Shown here in pieces: positions 1 to 5,985 of a DNA stretch of 7,604 bases. The notes under the pieces were generated by a model. That model was given only the letters and a program-made list of their open reading frames with translations. It searched no databases and had not been told where the DNA came from. Every line of letters begins with the position of its first letter. Position 1 is the first letter of the stretch. A program made the position numbers and the translations under genes. Source of the stretch: an uncultured Myxococcales bacterium (lineage in GTDB: Bacteria; Myxococcota_A; Polyangia; Polyangiales; Polyangiaceae); assembly GCA_937998045.1 (NCBI GenBank), contig CALKVG010000384.1:1-7604 (forward strand), read 5' to 3'.

Positions 1-45
1 ACACGCGTAAGATCGTCGGCAGCGTCAGATGTGTATAAGAGACAG
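1..45 (+). other. Nextera/Tn5 sequencing adapter (artefact)
   Basis: Bases 27-45 are the 19-bp Tn5 mosaic end AGATGTGTATAAGAGACAG. Bases 13-26 (TCGTCGGCAGCGTC) are the Nextera read-1 adapter. Bases 5-12 (GCGTAAGA) match an Illumina i5 index that I recall as S517/N517, and bases 1-4 (ACAC) match the end of the P5 arm. This is library sequence and not genome. Any reading frame that enters it is false beyond base 46. Its exact inverse closes the window at 7560-7604. Confidence 0.98.
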
Positions 46-560
46 CTCTCGATCCGCTCCGCCGTCCCGGAGAAGAACAGCCGGTTGCGCGTGGCCGACG
101 CGCCGTGGACGTCGAGACCGCGGCTCTTCAGCCACGCGGTCGTCCGCGCGAGGTCGGCGTCGCTTGCGCCGAACCAGGCGCCGACTTGCTCCGGCGTGAG
201 CCACCGTCGAAAGTTCGGCGACGAAGGATCCTGCAGATCCGCGAGAACCGCCTTGGCGCGAAGTTGCTGCGCCGGCGACGTCTGCAAGAGGAGCGACGCG
301 CCGGTGATTGCGGTCTGCGGCGGGAGCCGCCCGATGTCCCGTTCGGCCTTGGCGTAGGGGTGAAGGCTCCCGGACAGCGGGACGTACCCCGCTGGAACGG
401 AGCGGACGACACCGACGGGCGATCCCCCGGAGGCCGCGGCGACACCTGTCGACGAGGGCGGCGAGGAGCTGCTGCATCCGGCAGAGAGAGTCGCCGGCAA
501 TACCAGACCGGTCAGCGAGACGACGGCGCACGAAAGAAAGAGGGAGTGTTTGCGTCGCAC
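46..560 (-). CDS. S53 family (sedolisin/kumamolisin-like) protease, N-terminal part, lipoprotein-type; 3' end cut by adapter
   Basis: About 171 codons remain, read from GTG at 560 down to 46, where the adapter cuts the gene. Residues 1-28 form a signal peptide: basic RRK, a hydrophobic stretch SLTGLVLPATL, then SAG before Cys29, a slightly atypical lipobox that suggests an outer-membrane or surface lipoprotein. A Ser/Pro-rich linker follows. Residues from about 62 to the cut match the pro-kumamolisin activation domain: LHPYAKAERDIGRLPP, a segment ending in QDPSSPNFRRWLTPEQV, then GAWFGASDADLARTTAWLKS and the closing FFSGTAERIE. In this family the propeptide folds and inhibits the protease, then is cleaved off at acid pH. 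The Ser-Glu-Asp catalytic domain would lie beyond the fragment end, so activity cannot be judged. GTG560 was chosen because GGAGG lies 9 nt upstream; an in-frame GTG at 632 lacks this support. The gene is divergent from the lipoprotein at 1521 and separated from it by the 21-bp repeat array. Confidence 0.87.
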
Positions 561-569
561 GGGCTTCGA

Positions 570-574
570 CCTCC
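570..574 (-). promoter_or_regulatory. Ribosome binding site of the S53 protease
   Basis: On the minus strand GGAGG ends 9 nt before the GTG at 560. It decides between this start and the in-frame GTG at 632. Confidence 0.65.
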
Positions 575-694
575 GGACGGAACTTATGGCGGGTCGCGCG
601 TGCGAAATGGAAATGAAACGATCGAATGTCACCCGTTGTGGGGACGTCTGCGAGTGAAAAAGTCTACGTGATTGGTGACACGCGAACCCTACCG

Positions 695-987
695 TGAGCG
701 CCCGATTACCCGATCTTCAGCAGCGACCGCGCGACCGTCTCTGCTTGCCAGCGGGTCGTCGCTTGCGGGCGGCGGGCCGCCGTTCGCTGCCGGGCGACCG
801 TCGTTCGCGACGAGCGGACCCTCGTTCTTTCTGACCCGACCGCTGTTCTTCGAAAAGGGGCCGCCTTCTTTGATCACCCGACCTGGGTTCTCGGAACACG
901 AGCCGCCGTCTTTGATCACCCGACCTGGTTCTCGGAACACGGCCCGTTTTGATGCGTCAGACAGGATTTGTTCGTTGTCGGCGGACC
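695..987 (-). repeat. 21-bp degenerate tandem repeat array, left arm (minus-strand orientation)
   Basis: Read on the minus strand, 14 consecutive units begin at 987, 966, 945, 925, 904 and so on down to 715. All are 21 bp except one of 20 bp (926-945). The common pattern is GG(T/C)C(C/G), about nine variable bases, GAAC at unit positions 15-18, then three bases. Units tend to alternate GGTCG and GGCCC starts, which implies a 42-bp dimer. Because 21 is divisible by 3, a minus-strand frame stays open and reads as heptapeptides such as GRVIKEG, GPFSKNS, GRVRKNE, GPLVAND, GRPAANG. I do not call it a gene: it has no ribosome binding site, starts inside a repeat, and the matching right arm has stops and frame breaks. 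The function is unknown to me. Confidence 0.82.
858..940. repeat. Recent 42-bp direct duplication inside the array
   Basis: Bases 858-899 and 900-940 are the same 42-bp dimer. They differ by two substitutions (positions 2 and 9 of the block) and a 1-bp deletion in the second copy. This is far closer than any other pair of units and shows that the array has expanded in 42-bp steps. Confidence 0.85.
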
Positions 988-1331
988 GATGACATGTAGC
1001 AAAGGCTTCCTTTCGACGACACGCGGACCGCTGAATACGAACAAAGGCTCAATTGCAAGAGAATGAGGCCGTGCAAAAGACGAAGGCGGGCCATTGCGAG
1101 ACGAAAACGGGCGGCTTTTGCCGGTCCGTCGACCAAGAAACGGGGTCGGGCGACAGAAGAACCAGGTCCGGCGCCCGAGAACAACGGTCGGCGTCCAGGA
1201 GCAACCGGCCCGCCTCTCGAAATCAAGGCCGTCTAGCTCGAGACAGCGGTCCTCTCTCGACAACGGCCGGACGTTTTCCAAGAGACAGGGGGCGTCGTGC
1301 TCTTGCGAGAGGACCCATCCGCGACGTCGGA
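983..1331 (+). repeat. 21-bp degenerate tandem repeat array, right arm (plus-strand orientation)
   Basis: Units begin at 983, 1004, 1025, 1046, 1067 and 1088. An irregular 33-bp stretch (1109-1141) and a 23-bp unit (1142-1164) follow. Units then begin at 1165, 1186, 1207 (20 bp), 1227, 1248, 1269, 1290 and 1311. Each starts with GG and most follow GG(N)CC or GG(N)CG, with GAAC/GAGA-type sequence at positions 13-18. Unit 1165-1185 and the minus-strand unit 800-820 share GGTCCG and GAAC in the same places. Unit 1025-1045 matches the minus-strand unit 967-987 at 17 of 21 positions. Translation gives the same heptapeptide style (GPLNTNK, GPLRDEN, GPAPENN, GRLARDS, GPLSTTA), but with a stop at 1064-1066 and frame shifts, so it is treated as non-coding. 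Weak unit-like sequence may continue to about 1420. Confidence 0.8.
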
Positions 1332-1520
1332 GCGCGTCCTGCAGGTCTTGCGGGAAGGATTTGGCGGGGCAGTCGACGGCCGCCCCGCTGCCGAGCGCCG
1401 GGGCCAAGACGCGCAGACGACGCCCGTGTCTGCGCACGGCACACGTTGGCACGACGAACACCGCCCACGACGGGAATTCCGCACGCGAACTTCGGCACGC
1501 GAATCGCTCAGGCCTGGCGC
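1332..1520. other. Rest of the divergent intergenic region, no gene seen
   Basis: This is GC-rich sequence between the array and the lipoprotein start. It keeps scattered GG-led segments (for example 1357-1377 and 1378-1399) that may be decayed array units. I see no convincing promoter, RNA gene or hairpin. The plus-strand frame of the downstream lipoprotein remains open back to 1053 through the repeats. That open frame reflects the 21-bp period and should not be read as a longer protein. Confidence 0.5.
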
Positions 1521-2381
1521 ATGCGAAGGGCATGCACCATTGCGCTGCTGGCGGGTTGGGTCGGGTGTGGGGGATCGACGGCGGCCCTTTCGGACGCGGG
1601 AGGCGGATCGAACGACGGCGGTTCGAGCAGCGGCAGTAGCAGCGGAGAAGGGAGCGGTTCGGCTTCGGGATCGAGCTCCGGATCGAGTTCGGGATCGTCG
1701 TCCGGTTCGAGCTCCGGATCGTCGGCCGGCTCCGGCTCGGGCTCGGGCTCGACGTCGGGTTCGAGCTCCGGCTCGTCATCCGGCTCGAGCTCGGGCTCGG
1801 GCTCGACGTCGGGTTCGAGCTCCGGCTCGAGCTCCGGCGCCTCTTCGGGCGGGAGCAGCAGCGGCAGCAGTGGCGGGCCGTGTCCGTCCGCCGCGCCGTC
1901 GAATGGCGCTCCCTGCATGCCCGACGGCCTCGCATGCGAGTACGGCTCGAGCCCCATCCAGTCCTGCGATGAGACCGCCACCTGCACGAACGGGAGCTGG
2001 TACATCCCGCCGCCGCCGCCGGGCAATCTAGTCTGCGCGCCGAGCCTGCCGATCACCTGCCCTGCGTCCTTCGCCTCCGTCCCGCGCGGACGCTCCTGCA
2101 CTCCAGATGGCGGCTACTGCGACTACCCGGAGGGACGATGCTCCTGCAACATCCCCGCGGGCGGCACACCTTCCCCGAACATGCAGGCAACGTGGAATTG
2201 CCAGGATCCCGGGCAGGGCTGCCCGCTCCCACGCCCACTGGTGGGAAGCCCGTGTGCGGTGGAGGGAGCGATGTGCGATTACGGGACGTGCAACGTTGCG
2301 GGTGGCTCGTATGAAGCCTGCATGGGAGGCGTGTGGGTAGCGACTCCCGCGGCGTGCGCCGCGCAAGCAGGACGGCAGTAA
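1521..2381 (+). CDS. Secreted Cys-rich lipoprotein with long Ser/Gly linker and three Cys repeats
   Basis: 286 residues. Residues 1-16 (MRRACTIALLAGWVGC) look like a short lipoprotein signal with the acylated Cys at 16; Trp at -3 makes the lipobox atypical. Residues 28-119 are a low-complexity SSSG/SGSG linker, followed by a Cys-rich tail with three related blocks at about 121-172, 180-234 and 234-279. Each block follows C-P-x(n)-G-x-x-C-x-x-[DE]-G-x-x-C-[DE]-Y, then further Cys and, in blocks 1 and 3, a G-x-W segment. Such architecture is common in myxobacterial surface proteins, where the linker holds a disulfide-rich module away from the membrane; the ligand is unknown. ATG1521 was chosen because the signal peptide starts there; no good Shine-Dalgarno is visible. 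The gene stands alone, with 658 bp to the next gene. I do not recognise a named family. Confidence 0.78.
   Translation: MRRACTIALLAGWVGCGGSTAALSDAGGGSNDGGSSSGSSSGEGSGSASGSSSGSSSGSSSGSSSGSSAGSGSGSGSTSGSSSGSSSGSSSGSGSTSGSSSGSSSGASSGGSSSGSSGGPCPSAAPSNGAPCMPDGLACEYGSSPIQSCDETATCTNGSWYIPPPPPGNLVCAPSLPITCPASFASVPRGRSCTPDGGYCDYPEGRCSCNIPAGGTPSPNMQATWNCQDPGQGCPLPRPLVGSPCAVEGAMCDYGTCNVAGGSYEACMGGVWVATPAACAAQAGRQ
1736..1829 (+). repeat. In-frame 54-bp repeat in the Ser/Gly linker
   Basis: A 40-bp sequence at 1736-1775 recurs without a mismatch at 1790-1829, an offset of 54 bp or 18 codons. It encodes the GSGS-TSG-SSSGS part of the linker twice. The repeat keeps the reading frame, so gain or loss of a copy would only change linker length. 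Confidence 0.85.
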
Positions 2382-3039
2382 AGAGAAAGCGTCTTCGATT
2401 CCGTCGCGGTGCCCTTCCGATTCCCAAACTGCGCACGTGCTTGCGCAGCGTGTAGGCAGGCCGCCTCGAGTGCAGGATCTGTCACCCGCAAGAGCCGCGT
2501 CCTTCGACACCGAGACTCTCGATTCCGTGGCGGGGTGGACGGACGAAGCCAAGAGCGCCTGCCGAATGCCGGGCCGCTCTCCGGGGAAAAGGCGTCGTTG
2601 GCGACTCGCGTGCGATTGCGGCAAGTCGCGCGCTGCGTGAGGACCCAGATCGTGTGGGCGCAGACGGATGCACGGATTGTCGACAAGAGAGGCCCTCGCG
2701 CGCAGGACATCTCGCCGTGCGGTTCGGTGCTGGTTCGACCTGGGCTTACACGAGGGCACGACATAGGTGAATCGCGCGCCGTTGATCCCATTTCCGTTTT
2801 CTTGACGCACCAATAACGGAATGCGGCAACGGGAGGCGTGGCTCTCGGGCCTTTTGCGTCACGATCTCGTCTCGTGTCCTTTAATTCATTTTGTCATTTG
2901 GCCTTTGCCCACAACTCTGGCGAGCGCGGGATCGCACGCGTGTGCGCGCCCCGGTGGATGGCCATTGCCGAAAAAGGAGCGAGCAGGAGCGAGGATCAAC
3001 GAACAGAAACGAACGAATTGCCTCATTTTGGAGGACGCA
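2382..3039. other. 658-bp intergenic region, no convincing gene
   Basis: Open frames here are Arg-rich, lack ribosome binding sites and show no recognisable protein character. A short phrase, TCGATTCCGT(C/G)GCGG, occurs near 2394 and again near 2518. Bases 2571-2591 resemble a single stray unit of the 21-bp array (GGGCCG start, GAAAAG end). Composition becomes more AT-rich around 2876-2900 and 2995-3030, the likely place for the promoter and leader of the di-heme oxidoreductase gene, but no clear -35/-10 pair can be defined. Confidence 0.5.
3030..3034 (+). promoter_or_regulatory. Ribosome binding site of the di-heme oxidoreductase
   Basis: GGAGG lies 5 nt before ATG3040. This fixes the start and rules out the in-frame extension back to 2821, which lacks a signal peptide at its N-terminus. 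Confidence 0.8.
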
Positions 3040-4581
3040 ATGAAAGTACGAGTTGGTGAAGTGGCGCTGTGGTCGGCGATCGGACTAATGGGGAGCGCAG
3101 CGTGCTCGGGGGAAGCCAACGGCACGGGCGATTCGTCGCCTGCCGTGTCCGAGAAATCCCCGGTCTCAGGCAGCGTGACTGCCAGTGTTGCGCCGGATCC
3201 GGGGCCGCGCGGAGGGCCCTCGAGCGCAGGCGGAGCGTTTCCGACACTCAACGCGAACGAGCAGAGCATCTTCAATCAGGCGCTCGCGCGATTCCGGGAG
3301 ATCGACTCGGTGTCGGGGACGATCCCGGGAGAAAGCGGCGTCGGCCTGGGGCCGACGTTCAACGGCAACAGCTGCGCGATGTGCCACGCGCAGCCAGCGC
3401 CAGGCGGGACCAGCCCGGGCCTGAACAGTCCACAGAACCCGATCCCGAACCCGCAGATCGCGCTCGCGACGCTGGACGGTGCCAGGAATACGGTGCCGCC
3501 CTTCATCACTGCAGGCGGACCGGTGCGCGAGGCGCGATTCATCGCGGTCTCGAGCGCGAACAACGCACCGCTAGACGGCGGCGTTCACGCTCTCTTCACC
3601 ATCGCCGGGCGAAGCGACGCGCCCGGTTGCACGCTGGCTCAGCCCGACTTCGCGACGCAGCTGGCGGACAACAACGTCATCTTCCGAATCCCGACGCCGC
3701 TCTTCGGCCTCGGTTTGGTCGAGAACACGCCGGACGCGACGCTGCAGGCGAACCTGGCGGCGAACTCGGCGGCCAAGGCCGCGCTGGGAATTGCGGGACG
3801 CTTCAACACGAGCGGCAACGACGGGACCATCACCCGTTTTGGCTGGAAGGCGCAGAACAAGTCGGTCTTGATCTTCGCGGCGGAGGCCTACAACGTCGAG
3901 CAAGGCGTCACGAACGAGGGCTTTCCGAACGAGCGGAGCACGGCGGCAGGTTGCGTGTTCAACGCGACGCCGGAGGACAGCACGAACCTCCTCAATCCGA
4001 ACAACGGTGCGACCACAGGGACCGCGTCCGAGATGTCGTCCGACATCGTCAACTTCGGCCTCTTCATGCGGCTCTCGGCCCCACCGACGCCGGCGCCAAT
4101 GTCGGATTCGGCTCTGAGAGGACAGGCGCTCTTCGGCGCCGTCGGCTGCAACCAGTGCCACTCGCCGAGTCTGACGACCGCAGCGTCTCCGTTCACGGGG
4201 ATGTCCAACGTCACTTACCACCCGTACTCGGACTTTGCGCTCCATCACATGGGTGGCCAGCTGGCGGACGGCACCAGCCAAGGGGCGGCGGTCGCCGACG
4301 AGTTCCGAACGGCGCCGCTCTGGGGCGTCGGCCAGCGGCTGTTCTTCCTGCACGACGGGCGCACGAAGGATCTGGGACAAGCGATCCTGGCGCACGCCGG
4401 CAACGGCCTCGACCAGGTGACGGTCCAGAACTACGAGCAGTTCAACGCGAACGGCGTGTGGTTCCAGCCGTTCGTGCAAAGCCAGACGCCGGGATCCGAG
4501 GCCCAGAAGGTGGTCAACAACTTCATCGCGCTCAGCCAGTCCCAGCAGAGCGATCTGCTGAACTTCCTGCGCTCGCTGTAG
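3040..4581 (+). CDS. Di-heme oxidoreductase (DHOR, DUF1111 / COG3488), predicted lipoprotein
   Basis: 513 residues. Residues 1-21 are a signal peptide ending at Cys22 (MGSAAC), followed by a Ser/Pro/Gly spacer to about residue 65, so the enzyme is probably tethered in the periplasm or outer membrane. Two c-type heme sites are visible: CAMCH at 112-116, preceded by GPTFNGNS, and CNQCH at 370-374, preceded by LRGQALFGAVG. Other DHOR hallmarks are GLGLVENTPD, TRFGWKAQNKS, GVTNEGFPNE, FGLFMRLSAPP, TYHPYSDFALHHMG and EFRTAPLWGVGQRLFFLHDG. Length fits the family's two-domain form. Family members are annotated as thiol oxidoreductases on weak biochemical evidence; MauG-like or peroxidase-like redox roles are possible, so substrate is not claimed. 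Such genes often sit beside an imelysin-type gene, but none is here. A strong hairpin 25 nt after the stop suggests a single-gene transcript. Confidence 0.93.
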   Translation: MKVRVGEVALWSAIGLMGSAACSGEANGTGDSSPAVSEKSPVSGSVTASVAPDPGPRGGPSSAGGAFPTLNANEQSIFNQALARFREIDSVSGTIPGESGVGLGPTFNGNSCAMCHAQPAPGGTSPGLNSPQNPIPNPQIALATLDGARNTVPPFITAGGPVREARFIAVSSANNAPLDGGVHALFTIAGRSDAPGCTLAQPDFATQLADNNVIFRIPTPLFGLGLVENTPDATLQANLAANSAAKAALGIAGRFNTSGNDGTITRFGWKAQNKSVLIFAAEAYNVEQGVTNEGFPNERSTAAGCVFNATPEDSTNLLNPNNGATTGTASEMSSDIVNFGLFMRLSAPPTPAPMSDSALRGQALFGAVGCNQCHSPSLTTAASPFTGMSNVTYHPYSDFALHHMGGQLADGTSQGAAVADEFRTAPLWGVGQRLFFLHDGRTKDLGQAILAHAGNGLDQVTVQNYEQFNANGVWFQPFVQSQTPGSEAQKVVNNFIALSQSQQSDLLNFLRSL

Positions 4582-4606
4582 CGACTCGCTTGAAGACGAA
4601 AGAGGA

Positions 4607-4642
4607 GAGAGGCGGACGCGCCCGAAGGCCGGTCCGCCTCTC
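4607..4642 (+). terminator. Hairpin after the di-heme oxidoreductase gene
   Basis: GAGAGGCGGAC (4607-4617) pairs perfectly with GTCCGCCTCTC (4632-4642), an 11-bp GC-rich stem with a 14-nt loop, 25 nt past the TAG. No U-run follows. It is probably a terminator or mRNA-stabilising hairpin of the kind seen in GC-rich genomes. Confidence 0.65.
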
Positions 4643-4828
4643 GTCCTGCGCTTTACGACTTTCTGCAGCAGCCGCCGCTCATCGCCGCACCCGTGCACCA
4701 CCTCTCGTGTGCGATCCAGTCGAGCTGGAGCGGAAAGCGGTTCCACTCTACGATCGTTCCCCGGCGCCCAGCGCGGTGCCGAAGTCTCGTTCGAAGGGGA
4801 AGTGAGGGCCATCAGCCAACGCGTGAAG

Positions 4829-5815
4829 ATGTCAGGTGGGTACCGCCCCATTGCGATTTTGCGCGGCGGGCTCGCGCTGGGGGTCGCGTGCGCGCTCTGC
4901 GCGGCCGGCTTCCTGCTTTTGCGACGCTTCCCGGGAGGCGGCACGCCAATGGCGGGGAGCGACTCCGCTCCAACGTCATCCCAAATTTCCGGGGCTCCGG
5001 CGGCCGATTGGTGTGCTCCCGACTACGGGCCGATACCGGGCGGCGGATGTCTCGCGATCGATGCGACGGCTCCGGGAGCGCAGCAGCTCGTCGTCTACCT
5101 CCATGGGCGCTACGCGCGGACCGCAGCGGGTGAGGAGCTGAGCCGCCAGCAGCGCCTCGCGAAGCGAGCGATGAAGCGTGGGTTCGCAGTGCTCGCCTTG
5201 CGGGGACGTCTCGGCGCGTGCACGGCTCCCGAGCTCGCGGACTGGTATTGCTGGCCGAGCAACGAGCACAACGCGGCGAGCGCAGACGAGATCGTGGCGT
5301 CATGGGCCGACACGCTCGCCGCAGCAGCGGTGCGCTCGCGATCACCGAAGCGCTTTCTCCTGGGATTCTCGAACGGAGGCTACTTCGCGGGGCTCATCGC
5401 ATCGCGCGGCTTGCTCGGCGCAGACGCGGTCGTGGTGGCCCACGGCGGGCCGGTGGAGCCCGTTCACGCGGCGAATGCAAGGCCGCCGCTGCTCCTTTTG
5501 TCCGCCGACGACGACGTGGCGCAGGACGAGATGATCCGGTACGACCGCGAGCTCGCTCGCGAGGGATGGTCGCACGACAGCTACGCGCGATCCGGCGGCC
5601 ATGCGCTCTCGGACGAGGACATCGACACGGCGCTCACCTTCTTCTCGCGCGCTGGCGAACCGCTGCCGCTCGTGCCGCCGCTGCCATTGCACCGTCCGGT
5701 GTTCCACGTCCGCGACGCCGGAGAGAGCCTCGCGGTGGAGAGCGGCTCGGAACTTCCTGACGAACCGCTGGATTCGGACGACACGCCTGCGGAGATCTCG
5801 GACGACGACTACTAG
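4829..5815 (+). CDS. Membrane-anchored, exported alpha/beta hydrolase
   Basis: 328 residues from ATG4829. Residues 11-31 form one hydrophobic helix (GLALGVACALCAAGFLLL) with basic flanks, either an uncleaved signal anchor or a signal peptide, so the enzyme should face the periplasm. The alpha/beta-hydrolase core follows: the oxyanion-type strand LVVYLHGRY (87-95), the nucleophile elbow GFSNGG with Ser181, a late strand PLLLLSADDDV with the likely acid Asp among 227-229, and SGGHALS with His258. Cys62/Cys74 and Cys131/Cys141 could form disulfides. The last 25 residues are strongly acidic (SDDTPAEISDDDY). The fold suggests an esterase or peptidase-like hydrolase; substrate unknown. The start is uncertain: the frame is open back to 4709, GTG4802 follows a GAAGGGG too closely, and ATG4829 lacks a good Shine-Dalgarno. 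A hairpin precedes it, so it is probably transcribed on its own. Confidence 0.83.
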   Translation: MSGGYRPIAILRGGLALGVACALCAAGFLLLRRFPGGGTPMAGSDSAPTSSQISGAPAADWCAPDYGPIPGGGCLAIDATAPGAQQLVVYLHGRYARTAAGEELSRQQRLAKRAMKRGFAVLALRGRLGACTAPELADWYCWPSNEHNAASADEIVASWADTLAAAAVRSRSPKRFLLGFSNGGYFAGLIASRGLLGADAVVVAHGGPVEPVHAANARPPLLLLSADDDVAQDEMIRYDRELAREGWSHDSYARSGGHALSDEDIDTALTFFSRAGEPLPLVPPLPLHRPVFHVRDAGESLAVESGSELPDEPLDSDDTPAEISDDDY

Positions 5816-5871
5816 CGGCTCGACGCTCGGTCTCCCGATATCGGCTCCCTTCCGGAGGGGGCGCGTGTCAT

Positions 5872-5904
5872 GTGTCGTTTCGTGACGCTGTGTCGAAACG
5901 GCGC
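5872..5904 (+). terminator. Possible hairpin after the hydrolase gene
   Basis: CGTTTCG (5876-5882) pairs with CGAAACG (5894-5900) around an 11-nt loop. The stem extends outward to 5872/5904 with two G-U pairs. It lies between the hydrolase stop and the next gene and has no U-run, so it is only a candidate terminator. Confidence 0.4.
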
Positions 5905-5967
5905 GCGCAAAAGTGACGCGCTGGAATAAAGCCGGGGCTCGCCCGCTGTTCTCGTCGCACCGCTGCG

Positions 5968-5978
5968 AAGGGAGAAGG
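5968..5978 (+). promoter_or_regulatory. Ribosome binding site of the proton-channel gene
   Basis: The purine run AAGGGAGAAGG ends 7 nt before ATG5986, a good Shine-Dalgarno that supports this start. Confidence 0.7.
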
Positions 5979-5985
5979 CGCGACG

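Noticed and set aside
25..531. Minus-strand 168-residue frame at the left end
   Set aside because: It runs into the adapter (the mosaic end translates as LSLIHI), is Arg-rich, and overlaps the S53 pro-domain in another frame of the same strand, which has clear family motifs.
695..1331. CRISPR array
   Set aside because: Units are contiguous, degenerate and 21 bp long with no unique spacers, and no cas genes are present.
1053..1520. In-frame N-terminal extension of the Cys-rich lipoprotein
   Set aside because: The frame is open because the 21-bp array has a period divisible by 3. The signal peptide begins at 1521, and an extension would bury it.
1508..2101. Minus-strand frame with Glu/Pro/Asp repeats (EPELEPD type)
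   Set aside because: It is the exact antisense of the Ser/Gly linker; the plus strand has the signal peptide, linker and Cys blocks expected of a real protein.
2028..2813. Minus-strand 261-residue frame across the lipoprotein end and the gap
   Set aside because: Arg/Ala-rich with no domain pattern or ribosome binding site, and antisense to a supported gene.
2802..2830. TTGACG as a -35 promoter element
   Set aside because: No acceptable -10 sequence lies 15-19 bp downstream, and it is over 200 bp from the next start codon.
3069..4805. 578-residue plus-strand frame overlapping the di-heme oxidoreductase
   Set aside because: An Arg-rich shadow frame typical of high-GC coding DNA; it lacks heme motifs and a signal peptide.
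3571..4944. 457-residue minus-strand frame
   Set aside because: Antisense shadow of the di-heme oxidoreductase, rich in Arg/Val/Glu, with no recognisable features.
5834..5843. CCGATATCGG palindrome as an operator
   Set aside because: A single 10-bp palindrome lying just after the hydrolase stop, with no second copy or nearby regulator to support binding.
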